In this document: piece by piece, positions 25,131 through 37,413 of the stretch
Numbering within the stretch: the first letter of the stretch is position 1
How the letters are laid out: the number at the start of each line of letters is the position of its first letter
From: Cryptomeria japonica
Lineage: Eukaryota; Streptophyta; Pinopsida; Cupressales; Cupressaceae
Direction of reading: 5' to 3'
DNA: 64,000 bases
NCBI RefSeq assembly: GCF_030272615.1
Contig: NC_081413.1
Location: 21,144,501-21,208,500, forward strand
The notes under the pieces: generated by a model
What the model was told of the DNA's origin: nothing
The model's input: only the letters and a program-made list of their open reading frames with translations
Databases searched by the model: none
Position numbers and translations under genes: made by a program

Positions 25131-25390
25131 ATTTCATTAAAGAGATAACGATTTGATCTTCACTATGCAAATCTGTCCACCCGTAATCCACTTTGTGGTG
25201 CGGAAGCACCGGGGTGCATCCACAATCAGCACCACCAAAATAAATATATATATATATATATATTTTTTTTTTGTTTCAGTTTGTTTGCTTTGGAGTTTTG
25301 GTTTTCCTTTTCTTGTTTTAGTTGCCATCACTCCTTGGTTCGTTTCAACTCACGACTTGAGTTTTGGAATGGGTATAACTATCCTCAAAT

Positions 25391-25711
25391 TCAAGAATTT
25401 TGACAGAAGTTGTAGTTGCAAAATGTGGAAGTATGTAGACTATTTGACAGAATGCTTCCTCGATCGTAATGACCGTAAATATGCACAACGGAGATCTGTG
25501 AATTGGCAGCCGTCGAGCCAAATTCCTCAACTTTTTCAGCATCCTCACAACTTGTGATAGCCTGGAGCAGGGTACGAACATCCATCGGGGCATAATGAGA
25601 TGATTGCAAGTAGGAACGTGTACAAACTTGGCTGTCTGCTACAAAACGACTTTGTTGAAGAAGATGAGAAACATTCAAACTAATGCATTTGTCAAGTGTC
25701 TTACCGTGCAA
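25391..25711 (-). CDS. Unrecognised small frame, 106 codons
   Basis: An open frame from ATG 25,711 to 25,391 with reasonable composition (RTLLQAITSCEDAEKVEEFG). An overlapping second frame (25,345-25,593) is equally open, which weakens both. Higher GC than the surrounding DNA. A (TA)n tract lies just beyond its 3' side at about 25,239-25,262. Possibly an exon or a gene fragment; no family, splice site or promoter can be named. Confidence 0.2.
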   Translation of the reverse strand: MHGKTLDKCISLNVSHLLQQSRFVADSQVCTRSYLQSSHYAPMDVRTLLQAITSCEDAEKVEEFGSTAANSQISVVHIYGHYDRGSILSNSLHTSTFCNYNFCQNS

Positions 25712-25719
25712 TGTATTGT

Positions 25720-27170
25720 CAAAAAAATTAATTAAATTTTTTTGTTTTGGACATCGAATTGGAAGAGGAAATAAAATGTTTCATTTTCCATCGAATTGCT
25801 AAGAAGAAAAAGATTCAGTCAATGAGCAGAGTAAAAGCCAAACGAATTGGATGAAGCTGAACCGATTTTAAGAGAAGATAAACAAAAGAAATAAGTTGTG
25901 CACTAGTAGTGATGAAGGGCGATGAAAAGGCCCAAATTTTGTAAGTAAGTTTGTTTCAGAGGATTTGTTTGTTATTTATGCCATTACGTTTAAATAAGAA
26001 TCTTGTTTCAATCAAAATATTTAAAAGGTTGCATATAGTTTCTGTAGTGCATTTGTGTTTGTGTTTGCAGTTTTAAATTGGTAGGAAGGAGAGTATTTTC
26101 TTCTTGCATCAACTTGTATGTTTTAATGGCTGAAAAAAATCATTTCATCCTTGTAACAAATATTCCAAACTTTTTCTTTATTCACAGGAAGTCTTCTCAT
26201 TCAACTTCTATCATAGATCTCTTTGGAAAATCATAAGCGTGTTAATTCCAAACAAAAAAATTATAAACGAAACTTCAAAGCTTCCAAAAAAAATACCAGT
26301 GTGAATGCAGGACATATTGCCCAAATTTTGAAGCAATTTTGTTCACTTGCACAAATCCACTTGCAGCTTTCTTATTCTGATGATCATTGAGATTGAGTTT
26401 GATCTGAAATGTTGATTTAATAAAAAATTACACAATAAAATTTAAAAACAAAAACATAAAATTTAATTACACCAATAAAATTTATATTAAATAACCTTAT
26501 TTATTTAAATGTCATTCTTTAATTTCATTATGAAATTTCAAAATAGAATTTATTTTATTTGCATTTATATATTTGAAGCTTCTAATTTTAGCGATTTTGC
26601 TCACACAAACAATTATCTGTCTCTGAATCTGCAACTTGTTCAAATCACTTCAGGTAAAAGAAAATTCAGCATACTAAAAAGAATAAGGTAGTAAACGTAT
26701 ACAATTATCAATAAATATCCATTGAAAAATAGCAACAGCTACATAAAGTCTTCGGGTTTATAACATTATAGCATAGTTTTGTATATCCCAATCCTATATT
26801 TAACAAAACATGGAATGCTAAAAATACGCAGCAGAAGAGTTCTCTATCGGCTGTAGCAAATGTGCAGCGAAGGCATGTTTCTTTCCCAGAAAAAAAAACT
26901 CCTTCCTCCCTTTGCTTTTTTAACAAATTCTATCTTGTTTTTTTCTCTAAACTCCCAAAACCAAATGCTGACCCATACATACGCTTACTCTCCATTTCAA
27001 CCCCTAATAACCCAAAATAGTAAACAGCTCACCGCTGTTCTGAAAACAGAGCAGGTCTACAAGAAAACAGAGCAGTTGACAAACTGCTGATTATTGAACA
27101 CAAAAGCCTAAAAAGACTGAAATCGCAAGCCAAATAAGAGGGCGTGGAAGGAATCTTCATTCAAGATGCT
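25720..27170. other. Spacer and probable 3' flank of the membrane protein gene
   Basis: A/T-rich. The right part (about 26,700-27,179) lies downstream of the minus-strand gene and would hold its 3' untranslated region; no certain polyadenylation site was chosen. Otherwise nothing is recognised. Confidence 0.4.
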
Positions 27171-27179
27171 GAGCATCAT

Positions 27180-29639
27180 CTATGCTGACTGAAATGTTGG
27201 ATACTTTTTAATCGCAGGAACCAATGAGGTTTTAACGGATTGAGTCTCTTCATCCTGATCCCATTTTAATTTCCATCCCAACTTTTCAGTCACTCCCTTC
27301 ACTTTCCCAGCAATGCCTGCCATTCTTAAAATACTTTCTTCATCATATAGAGATGCATGTTTCTTGCAGTCCTCTATTATAACACCCACTACTTTCACCG
27401 TGCAAGACCCTATCACATCTGCCAACATACCATGCAATTTCTGGAGGATCACCTCAATATCAGAAAACTGATTATTTATGTATACTCCTAGCATGCATAG
27501 GTTATAACCTGCAATTATTTCAATCCACCTTTTTGACTGGTACTGGTTGGCTACTTGCTTTGCTCTCTCAAAAAGATCCTCCATGGCTTCTTTGGCTGCT
27601 GTAGGCGTCCTCTCAAAAGGCCTGTTGTCTAGGAGATAGTAATCAAACCATTTGTGCGTCTTTTGTAGGCTTTGAAAGAGATTGTTTGCTTCATTACTGA
27701 GTTCAACTTCATCTCCGTTAGAAATTTCAATAAAGTCAATCATATTCCATGCTTGAGAGCAAGCTTCTATAGCTAAATGCACCATATCATCTGCATCAGT
27801 TTGATCCTGAGTAAATGGGGATAGTTTAATGATGACAGCAATTATTGAGACCACCGTTATCTTCCAGGAACACTTCCGCACATTCAATTCCCTTTCCACA
27901 TCCAACTCCCTTTCTACCTTCAATCTGATATGAGGAGCAATCTGGAGCCTCGCATAACTTTCACCACAAAATTCTGGCGTAGAATTATCCTTTAACAAGG
28001 ATATCAAATCATTGCAGCTTTTCCCATTCTCGTCCCCTTTCTTCATCTTTTCCTTTATTTCCTGTATTGATTTTCTATTGGCCATCCATATTCCAGCAGG
28101 ATTTTCGTCTTGCATGACTACCAATGATTTTAAATATTTGTCAAACTCACACTCCTTTCCCAAAATAATTTCTCTATGGCTCTTAGTTTTAGACAGATTG
28201 CAGAATTCATCATAGGCTGAACTCATCAGAAACTTGGCCAGATATTTGTTGGAGAAGAACAAGTGTGCTAATAACCAACAAATTTTGCTGAACAAAATGG
28301 AGAACATTTGAAGGTAGTGAAGCACAAAAAGCAATTTATGGAATCTCATTAATCTGAATAGTTTCATCATCACTTTTTGGAGACCTCTATCACCATTTTG
28401 CCCATGGTTATTGAAGCTTTCTATAAAGTCAAGCAAATGGCTCTTCCAAAAGTTCTCTATCTGAAAAAATTGTGCTAGAATGGGAAGTTTCCATCCCATT
28501 TTTTGTGGGTAGAACACCACTGCTGTGATGCATCTCCAGTATATGATAATTGATCCCATTACAATAACCATGCAACGAAGCACGAACCAAATGTCAAGAA
28601 AAGTTTCAGTAAGACCATAAAGGGCACAGCGTGTGGTTTCAAAAATCAAAATTCCATTGCAAACGGTAATAACGAAAGCTATGGATGAGGATAAAATCGA
28701 CCTGGCTATTATATATTGAGGATCAGCTGTGCGAGCTACAAATAATGACTGAACTGCTCGTTCTTCAACTTTTTCCCAGATAGACTGGGGACTGAAATTT
28801 TGAGCAAAAGTAATAGTGGATATTTTATGGGACCATGTTTTACGGATACTAACACTAGCCAGAGCAGCAGAGACCAGAAGGATAACCAGAAGTGCCAATG
28901 AGACTAACAGAATAATATTCCACACAAACACAAACCTAAAAAGGCTTTGAGAAGAAACATAGGAAGAAAACTTACTAATCTGAAATGTTTCATAAGAAAT
29001 ACGAAAGAGAGACAAAAAAGAGCTTATGAGCAGTGCCGCCATGTCAGTCCAGAAATTAGTGGAGAGAGGACGTGCTGCTCCAGGCAACAAACAACCCATC
29101 AACACAAACATAGAAACTCTCCCACACAAAACTGACACCCAATTACTGTAGAAAATTATCAAAGTGTAATATTCATCCTGTTCCTCAAATTTCATGTCCA
29201 GAAAAGCTTCCAACTCTCTACTTGTTAGAAACAGTGTCTTTATCTGGCTCTTTACTTGGCTCTGCTGACTTTCAGAAATGACGTCATTAGGGAAATTGAA
29301 AGATTTGTCGAGGAGTGGTAGGAATTGAAGAACAAGTGCACTCACAACTAGAGAGCCTGCTGGAATCCAGTGTCTTCGTTTCTTGAATGCGCTCCATGCA
29401 GCCTCTCCAATGAAAATAATTGGAAGGCACCCAAACAAGAACTTACCAAATTTGAAAATCACAAAGACAAAACAATTGATCGTCAAAACACCATAACAAA
29501 TATCCTCATTACCACCGAGGAAATCAGTAGCTGATATAGCCATAATAAACGCAAAGTATTGCAAGATGCAACTTAATAAACGCAGAGTATTGCAAGATGC
29601 AACATAATACACCCTTTCATCATCTTCCATAAGAGGCAT
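27180..29639 (-). CDS. Multi-pass membrane protein of unknown function, 819 aa, intronless
   Basis: The only long intact host-like frame in the window, with no stop from ATG 29,639 to TGA 27,180. Residues 1-465 hold about nine hydrophobic segments (roughly 21-38, 51-79, 94-110, 158-184, 199-212, 233-262, 312-334, 347-368, 433-461). The C-terminal half (about 470-819) is mostly soluble, with one further hydrophobic stretch at 592-607. A short internal duplication occurs in KVERELDVERELNVR. The C-terminus is strongly kept in the 48.4-kb pseudogene (HASLYDEESILRMAGI here), which indicates a real gene family. I cannot name the family; uncharacterised plant membrane proteins fit best, so the function is unknown. 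The start is uncertain: a 31-bp duplication covers codons for residues about 14-33, and the ATG at residue 33 (MAISATDFLGG) is an alternative. Relics of its 5' end lie at 15.0 and 33.8 kb. Confidence 0.8.
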   Translation of the reverse strand: MPLMEDDERVYYVASCNTLRLLSCILQYFAFIMAISATDFLGGNEDICYGVLTINCFVFVIFKFGKFLFGCLPIIFIGEAAWSAFKKRRHWIPAGSLVVSALVLQFLPLLDKSFNFPNDVISESQQSQVKSQIKTLFLTSRELEAFLDMKFEEQDEYYTLIIFYSNWVSVLCGRVSMFVLMGCLLPGAARPLSTNFWTDMAALLISSFLSLFRISYETFQISKFSSYVSSQSLFRFVFVWNIILLVSLALLVILLVSAALASVSIRKTWSHKISTITFAQNFSPQSIWEKVEERAVQSLFVARTADPQYIIARSILSSSIAFVITVCNGILIFETTRCALYGLTETFLDIWFVLRCMVIVMGSIIIYWRCITAVVFYPQKMGWKLPILAQFFQIENFWKSHLLDFIESFNNHGQNGDRGLQKVMMKLFRLMRFHKLLFVLHYLQMFSILFSKICWLLAHLFFSNKYLAKFLMSSAYDEFCNLSKTKSHREIILGKECEFDKYLKSLVVMQDENPAGIWMANRKSIQEIKEKMKKGDENGKSCNDLISLLKDNSTPEFCGESYARLQIAPHIRLKVERELDVERELNVRKCSWKITVVSIIAVIIKLSPFTQDQTDADDMVHLAIEACSQAWNMIDFIEISNGDEVELSNEANNLFQSLQKTHKWFDYYLLDNRPFERTPTAAKEAMEDLFERAKQVANQYQSKRWIEIIAGYNLCMLGVYINNQFSDIEVILQKLHGMLADVIGSCTVKVVGVIIEDCKKHASLYDEESILRMAGIAGKVKGVTEKLGWKLKWDQDEETQSVKTSLVPAIKKYPTFQSA
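29547..29608 (-). repeat. 31-bp tandem duplication inside the 5' coding region
   Basis: Plus strand AAACGCAAAGTATTGCAAGA begins at 29,547 and AAACGCAGAGTATTGCAAGA at 29,578, a 31-bp period with one difference over the core. Because 31 is not a multiple of three, the two copies are read in different frames (ASCNTLRLL, then SCILQYFAF). The upstream ATG and the body of the protein are in one frame only because of this duplication or a compensating change. Confidence 0.85.
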
Positions 29640-29900
29640 AAAATAGTGTACTGCACAACAACTTCATCTTATAAAATATTAGTATAAAATACAAATTACT
29701 TTTCCCTAAACGAGTGAATCGATTATTAAGAAAAGTAATACATAATTATTTGACGTTATTCATAATTGCATAGTCTAAATGTGCGATTTCAATCAATGGC
29801 TTTTTTAAACAAATGGAAAGGAATGAGTTGTTACAATGGTTGGAAATTGCGTGGAAATGGATGGAAGTAGCAATTATACTCACTTTTTAAAATAGAATCT
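29640..29900 (-). promoter_or_regulatory. Upstream region of the membrane protein gene, shared with two relics
   Basis: About 250 bp before the start codon is related to 15,075-15,300 (same strand) and to 33,455-33,830 (opposite strand). Common blocks include AATAATTACGTATCA/AGTAATACATAATTATTTGACGT-like sequence, GGAAATTGCGTGGAAATGGA and AGTAGCAATTA. It should contain the promoter and 5' untranslated region. No unambiguous TATA box could be fixed in it. Confidence 0.5.
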
Positions 29901-30250
29901 TTTAAATATGTTTAGTATTTTTAAGGAAAAATATATATTTGAAATGTATATTATTTTATATATATTAATTAGCAATAACATATTGGTGTGCAATGGCTAT
30001 GTCAAAGAGGTCTGCAAGGTTAACTAGAAAAAAAATGGTCTATTTCTTGCATAGATTTTTAAATACACGAAATCAATTTGTAGGTCATTTAGCAAATTAT
30101 TTTTTTGTAACAAGGTCCTAAAGGAAAAATGAAAGCTTCAAATCAACTATGCATCCTCTTGTAGCGATCAAAATACGATTGAAACAAAACCTCTAAATGA
30201 GGAAGATAATCACATTCCATTACCGATAGGCTCATGTTATGTTATGGTTG
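29900..30250. other. Spacer
   Basis: A/T-rich. Nothing recognised. Confidence 0.45.
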
Positions 30251-30252
30251 CA

Positions 30253-31920
<1,668 letters not shown>

Positions 31921-31926
31921 ATTTCA

Positions 31927-32370
31927 TTGGAGATGTCAAACATGAAGGGTAAGAGTTCTGAATGTGGTAAAGGCCAAGAGAGGTCAACAAAACACAAAAC
32001 TTTAATTTCATACTTTAGCAATGTTTGTGGTAAAAAAGATGAAGCTATATCATCACAACTATTAGATTCACAACTTACAATGAATATTGAAGAAGGTGGT
32101 GAATGTGATATCTCAAATGATAATGAAGAAGAAGATCTGATAGATACCCAAGGTAGCGAGAATGAGATAATCGACTTGGTTGATAATGGCGTAGATGATG
32201 ATGATGCATGAAAGGGGAAAATAAAATCCAAATAAAAAATGAGTCGGGAGTGGGATATGGTGAGGCATTTCAAATTGATTGGGTGTCAAAGTATCCATTC
32301 ATTGAACAAGAGGAGAATCCAAAGAAATGTGACCCTCCAATCAAGGAAACTATTTTTGGACTCATTTTCC
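31927..32370 (+). pseudogene. Possible N-terminal fragment of a hAT-related (TTF/DUF4371-type) transposase gene
   Basis: An acidic 94-codon frame (31,927-32,211) with KHKTLISYF near its N-terminus is followed, after a frame change, by FQIDWVSKYPFIEQEENPKK (about 32,260-32,320). An acidic, poorly conserved N-terminus followed by a FQ-W---YP-(I/L)E block is the pattern seen ahead of the TTF zinc finger in plant hAT-type transposase-like proteins. The frame ends at a stop near 32,370 before any zinc finger or catalytic part. The match is short, so other origins remain possible. Confidence 0.35.
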
Positions 32371-33450
32371 GATAATAGATGGATGCAATTATGTATCAAG
32401 AAATGACATAATCTCATGTGAAGTTGGGTTCATTTACTGATCTCTCACCTATCTCCATCTATAAACATTTTCATAATTTGACCTTATTGCCTTTATATCT
32501 ATACATGTTCCTATACATTAGACATTAACTTTTTGAATTACTCCCTAATACCTTTTCATTCACTCCCTATCCTCCCTATCTAGATATTACCATTTTTTTG
32601 TTTGAGGTCAATCTAGTAGGTGTGTTTAAAAATTCAAATTCTTTTTTTTTTTAATTTCTAAACTTTCATCCATTTGTTTATTTTCATTAGTTTGCTTAGT
32701 ACATGGTATACATGATGTATTTCTTTCCATTAGGTTACTTAGTACATGGTATACATGATTTATTGTTAAATGTATTGATATTTAAAGGAATTCAATATGC
32801 ATTCATTCATAATCCATTGCATTCAAAAATCATTTGTCAAGGAAGTGTAGTAGGGGCACTTTAATTAGATCACTTAAAAAAATCATAAATTTACATCATC
32901 GATCTAGAAAATTTGCATTACTAAAGATTGATGTTCTCAATCATTTCCATGACCTAAATTTGGGTCTTATCAATGGGGACCAATCTATGAGAATGGATCC
33001 ATTGGAATTTATCTCTTGAGGTATTTTTTATGTGTTTCCAATCAATCGATAATCAATGTATATAATGAACTTGGGATGGAACTATATAGAAGCACCCCGG
33101 TAGACTTACAATAGAGTTAACAAAATAGTTATATTTCAAAGAAAACACAAACGAATGATTAAATTAATATAAAAGTGCAATAATTTATTAGTTACATTAG
33201 TATTTTTTTTATGTTAATGATAAAATGAAATACTTAACCCTCTATATTTAATTGTATAACTAATATTTAATAAATTTTATATTTTAAATTACTTAAATTA
33301 CATATATTTCATTTAATTAATTTAATAGTTATAATTTATTTTATCTTTTTCAACAAACACATGAATTAATATAGATTAATTTAAACAAAATTATATGTTT
33401 TTTATTCAGTTAATTTAGATTAAGTTACACAACAATTATTTTATTTAAAA
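32371..33450. other. AT-rich spacer
   Basis: Contains a short local duplication (TAGTACATGGTATACATGAT near 32,698 and 32,740). No gene recognised. Confidence 0.45.
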
Positions 33451-33454
33451 GTAC

Positions 33455-33905
33455 GTTTAATTGCTACTTGGATCCATTTCCACACAAATTCCAACTATAG
33501 TAAGAAATGATTCATTTTCTTTTCTTTCCTCTTCCTTTGTCAAATCAACTCATTTAGGTTTTTGAATGATTAAAAAACGTCAAATAATTACGTATCACTT
33601 TTCCTAATGAGAGATGAATTATTTCTGTTTTATATCACTATTTTATTAAAATGTAGTTGCAGTGCATTATTTTCTTTTTCTTTCCTCTTCCTTTGTCAAA
33701 TCAACTCATTTAGGTTTTTGAATGATTAAAAAACGTCAAATAATTACGTATCACTTTTTCCTAATGAGAGATGAATTATTTCTGTTTTATATCACTATTT
33801 TATTAAAATGTAGTTGCAGTGCATTATTTTCTTCGTAATTTGGAAGAAGATAAAGACGATTCTTATGGATAGGCAGCTTTAATAGCATCTTTGTTTTTGT
33901 TTTAC
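33455..33905 (+). pseudogene. Second relic of the membrane-protein family 5' end, with duplicated upstream segment
   Basis: Plus orientation. The segment matches the reverse complement of 29,640-29,890 and then reads TTGGAAGAAGATAAAGACGA at about 33,840. This corresponds to the LMEDDERV start of the intact gene and to the VEDDKDDER relic at 15,040. A stop follows within a few codons. The upstream part is tandemly duplicated with a 156-bp period: CTTTGTCAAATCAACTCATT at 33,535 and 33,691. The two duplicate copies are almost identical, so the duplication is recent compared with the divergence from the gene. Confidence 0.65.
33510..33832. repeat. Two-copy tandem repeat, 156 bp unit
   Basis: 33,510-33,665 is repeated at 33,666-33,832, both containing CTTTCCTCTTCCTTTGTCAA, AACGTCAAATAATTACGTAT and TTGCAGTGCATTATTTTCTT. 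Only one or two single-base differences are visible. Confidence 0.95.
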
Positions 33906-34159
33906 TGTGTTTATGATGTTTTTTATGACTTTGTTGTATCTGGAGCATTGGTCATTGTTGTGATTGAATTGAGATACATTCATATGTGCTATTATACCTA
34001 TTTTTGGATTTGATTATATAAGTAACATAGTGTATTTATCATTTTAATTTTTAACTATTGATTTGAAATTTTAGAATATTTTAAAATCATTAGATATTTT
34101 AAGAAATTATATCTATTTCTTTTTTCTAAATTCAATAATAAAAATTAAAATATAAATAC

Positions 34160-34420
34160 TTCCTCTTAATGATAGAGTTTGCAATAATCCACATAAATCA
34201 ATGTGAACAATCTCTAATGGTTTTCTTATTCTGTAAGATATTAAGATATTATTACTAGAACACTTTCACTATGTTACTTTGTCAAAATGTTATCTCACTT
34301 GAACCGGTTGATTTCTTAATTAGGTCATAATAATCTCCCTATCTACTTCTTAATAACTCAACCTTCCAAAGTTAAGATGTCCATACCTTAGATGTGATAG
34401 TCATGTTTAGTCTAAATAAG
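34160..34420 (-). pseudogene. Copia pol scrap (GAG pre-integrase region)
   Basis: The minus-strand translation contains HLRYGHLNFG near 34,395 and KPLEIVHIDLCGLLQTLSL near 34,200. These are the two hallmark blocks at the start of the copia integrase region. The spacing between them is about right for the family, but the sequence between is full of stops, and no LTRs belonging to it were found. Confidence 0.55.
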
Positions 34421-34900
34421 GTTCTTTAAAGTTTACTTCAATATCTTCTTAGGTTGTCTTCTTTAAAGTTTACTTCAATATCTTCTTGGGTTGTCTTTTA
34501 ACTGTTGATCTAAAATGAGAATATTCAATCCTTGATCATGTCAACCTTTGTAATCAGCATGTTACTTGAAATTCTATCAATAATAGTGCACACATTATCC
34601 TTGAAAGATGCTTTGTAACTCTTATGTACAAGCTATTTAATATTCATGTGATTATGCTTTAAATATTGATCAAAATAAATATCTAGAACATTTATTATTT
34701 TAACACATTTAAATGTAGCAATATTAATGACACATTTGAGGGAAGAACATAAAACTTCATTGATTTATTTGATGACTATAATAAAATGTTTATATGGTGT
34801 AAATAAGCTGTCAATCATAAAACCATAATTGCACACTATCATAATAGTATAATTGAGTGGTATTAGTGTATGTAATAAACTTACACTTTAATTTCTACTT

Positions 34901-35241
34901 TGTTAGTGTATTTATTTCATTTAATTACACTTGGGCTTACTTAAGCCTTCTTAGTCATCCATTTATGCTTGACACTTGTTCATGCAAGATGTCAAGTTGG
35001 TGAGGAGTTGTTAGAGAGGTATCAACTCAGTTTCAACACCTCACACTACCTTTCTCGTAGGCGACCCGCCACCACTCCATGTTTGAGGAGTCCTATCCTT
35101 ATTTCATGGAGATTGGTCAATTCTTCTCATAATCAGGTTGTATTTATATATGCTCATAAGCTAATACGTTTGGTCAATTCTTCTCTTAATCAGGTTGTTA
35201 TTGTGCTTGTTAGTTATCTTCATTTGATTTTGGTTATTACA
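34901..35241 (+). repeat. 5' LTR of the deleted copia element
   Basis: 341 bp. It contains a local duplication (GGTCAATTCTTCTC(A/T)TAATCAGGTTGT appears twice, near 35,115 and 35,173), absent from the 3' LTR in the same form. Confidence 0.8.
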
Positions 35242-35689
35242 TGGTATTAGAGTATTTTTTAAGTACTTTAGTCCCCAATCACATGGTTTTTTTAACCTTG
35301 GTTCTTTCCAACACAAGGGGGCTTAATTCACTCTAAATTTTCTTAAAAATGATTTTTTTTTTAACGAGGATTAATTTTGTAACAAGGGAAAATTTGTTTT
35401 TCTTGTAACTTTTGCTAGGAAACTCAAAATTGAGTGTTGTTTTTTGTAAAAGTGCATTTTTTTCGCCACGAATCCAATGAGGACATTCTCGCTAATTTAT
35501 GGGTTTTTTGGGGGTTTGGTTAGAAAGCACTCTATCTAGAAAGTGCAAAAAATAATGGGGGAACAAAAAGATAACTAAGGGGGCTGTTGTGTGTGGTCTA
35601 TTTTTCTCACTCCCTCAAGAAGTTCTTTCTTCATTTCTGCATTCTACAAAAGCAACAATCTATGTCTAACCCCTTTCAATTATCATGAT

Positions 35690-36870
35690 TGGAAGTTTAA
35701 AGTAATTCTTCTACTTAAGAATAAAGGTTTATTTAAAGTAAAAATGAGAATGTAAAAAGAAGCTAATGCAACTAAGGACAAAGAAAAGCATTTCAATAAG
35801 TGTGACCAAGCATTTGGTTTCTTGTGTTTAAATTTATCTCCTGAATTAGTATTTCATGTTGAGAAGTTGAAAACACCCAATGAAGTTTGGGAAGCTCTTA
35901 ACAAACTATTTGGGACAATTGATGAACTTAGAAGTCATGACTTGGAAAATCAACTCTTAGGTCTAAGTCTTAGAGATTAACTAGTTGAGAGTATATTTTC
36001 ACTAAATTAAAATATTTAAAGTTGCAATTAAAAGATTGTGGAATTGAGAAGAAAGAGGATCAATTAATCCTTTCTATACTTTCCAGACTAGGCCCTGAAT
36101 TTTCTGTCTTTGTCTCTACTTCTTATTCTAATAAAAGAGCTCTTGGTAGCTCATGGAAAATCTTCACACTAGATGACTTCATTTCTAATATACCAAGAGA
36201 GAAATAAAATTTTATTTGAATGGGTGCCTTGAAATATACCAAACCTCAAGCTCTAATTGTAGGATATGAAAAGAAACAAAATGCTAAAGGAAAAAAGAAG
36301 AACATTGAAAAGGACAATGGAAGGAAGAAAGAAGATAAAATTGACAACTTCAAAAAGGATAACCCTTCTCAACAAAGTAAATCAACTATTGAAAAAGTAA
36401 AATGTTTTATTTTGTAATAAAAGTGGTCATGAAGAACACCAGTGCATGAAAAAGAAAATTGAGCACCCCACTTTTCTACTCAAAAAGAATAATATTGGGG
36501 TAACTAATTTTGTCAAAGAATCTCCTTTAAATCAGGAAAATACTAAGGACAAATAGAAATTAAAAGGAAAGGCCTTAGTTGCTACACACCATATGGGTTC
36601 TCAAAAGGTTGAGTTTTCATCCTTGGAAGAAATCAATATGGCTTCAATCACTCTAGGGGATGATACTCCATCTTTTGTCAAAGGGAGAGGGTCTATTGAA
36701 GTTGAAGGTGGAGCTTTTTTGAATGTTCTAAGTGTGCCTTCACTATCAACTAATCTCCTTTCATGGGCAGATCATTGACTTAGTCTTTTGCTAGTCTTCA
36801 GAGTAGGTTGCTGGCATCTTCACCAAACCCTTCACAGAAAGCAAGTTCATTCATCTACAAGATCTTCTTG
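35690..36870 (+). pseudogene. Copia gag with truncated pol
   Basis: UBN2-type gag text covers about 35,690-36,210 (LQLKDCGIEKKEDQLILSIL; same family as the gag at 42.6 kb), with stops. The zinc knuckle at about 36,400 is frameshifted by one extra T in a TTTT run, which separates the first Cys from CNKSGHEEHQC. A protease C-terminal part (NVLSVPSLSTNLLSW) ends near 36,765. It joins straight to VAGIFTKPFTESKFIHLQDL (about 36,805-36,870), the C-terminus of copia RNase H. The junction near 36,765-36,800 marks a deletion of about 3 kb relative to complete elements. Confidence 0.8.
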
Positions 36871-37081
36871 GCGTGTGGTCTACATCAGCAATATCATCAT
36901 CCTTGGGGGAACCTTCTAGGCTTCTTCTCTTCTTATCTTGTTTATGGAGGATAGTTTTTTCCCACTGGGTTTTCTATCTTTCTCCTTTTATAAGAGATTT
37001 CATTGTACATGGGTACCTCACCAGGAAAGTAGTCGGGACCCATTTCTCTACATGTCCTCCTAAGTTGCTCTTAAAGGGAGG

Positions 37082-37413
37082 TGTTAGTGTATTTATTCAT
37101 TTAATTACACTTAGGCTTACTTAAGCCTTCTTATTTGTCCATTTACACTTGACACTTGTTCATACAAGATGTCAAGTCCGTAGGAGTTGTTAGAGAGGTG
37201 TTGACTTAGTTTGGACACCTCAGACTACATTTGTGGTAGGCAACCCACCACCACTCCATGTTTGAGGAGTCCTATCCTCATTTAATGGAGATCGGGTGCC
37301 TTTTCTACTCCTTATTTATACGTGCTCATAAGCTAATACATTTGGTCGATTCTGTTCATAATCAGGTTGTTATTGTGCTTGTTAGTTATCTTCGTTTAAT
37401 CTTGGTTATTGCA
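37082..37413 (+). repeat. 3' LTR of the deleted copia element
   Basis: 332 bp, starts TGTTAGTGTATTTATTC and ends TTATTGCA. Preceded by the purine-rich tract ending at about 37,081. Confidence 0.8.

Larger units (their letters stand above)
34901..37413 (+). mobile_element. Internally deleted copia element
   Basis: LTR-like direct repeats at 34,901-35,241 and 37,082-37,413 (TGTTAGTG...TTRCA). A primer site TGGTATTAGAG directly follows the first, and a purine tract TTAAAGGGAGG precedes the second. The interior is only about 1.84 kb. It encodes gag, a zinc knuckle and part of protease, then jumps to the very end of RNase H, so integrase and reverse transcriptase are missing. The LTRs have diverged (roughly 85-90% identical by eye). 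Flanking bases TACTT and TCCCT do not form a clean target duplication. Confidence 0.85.
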
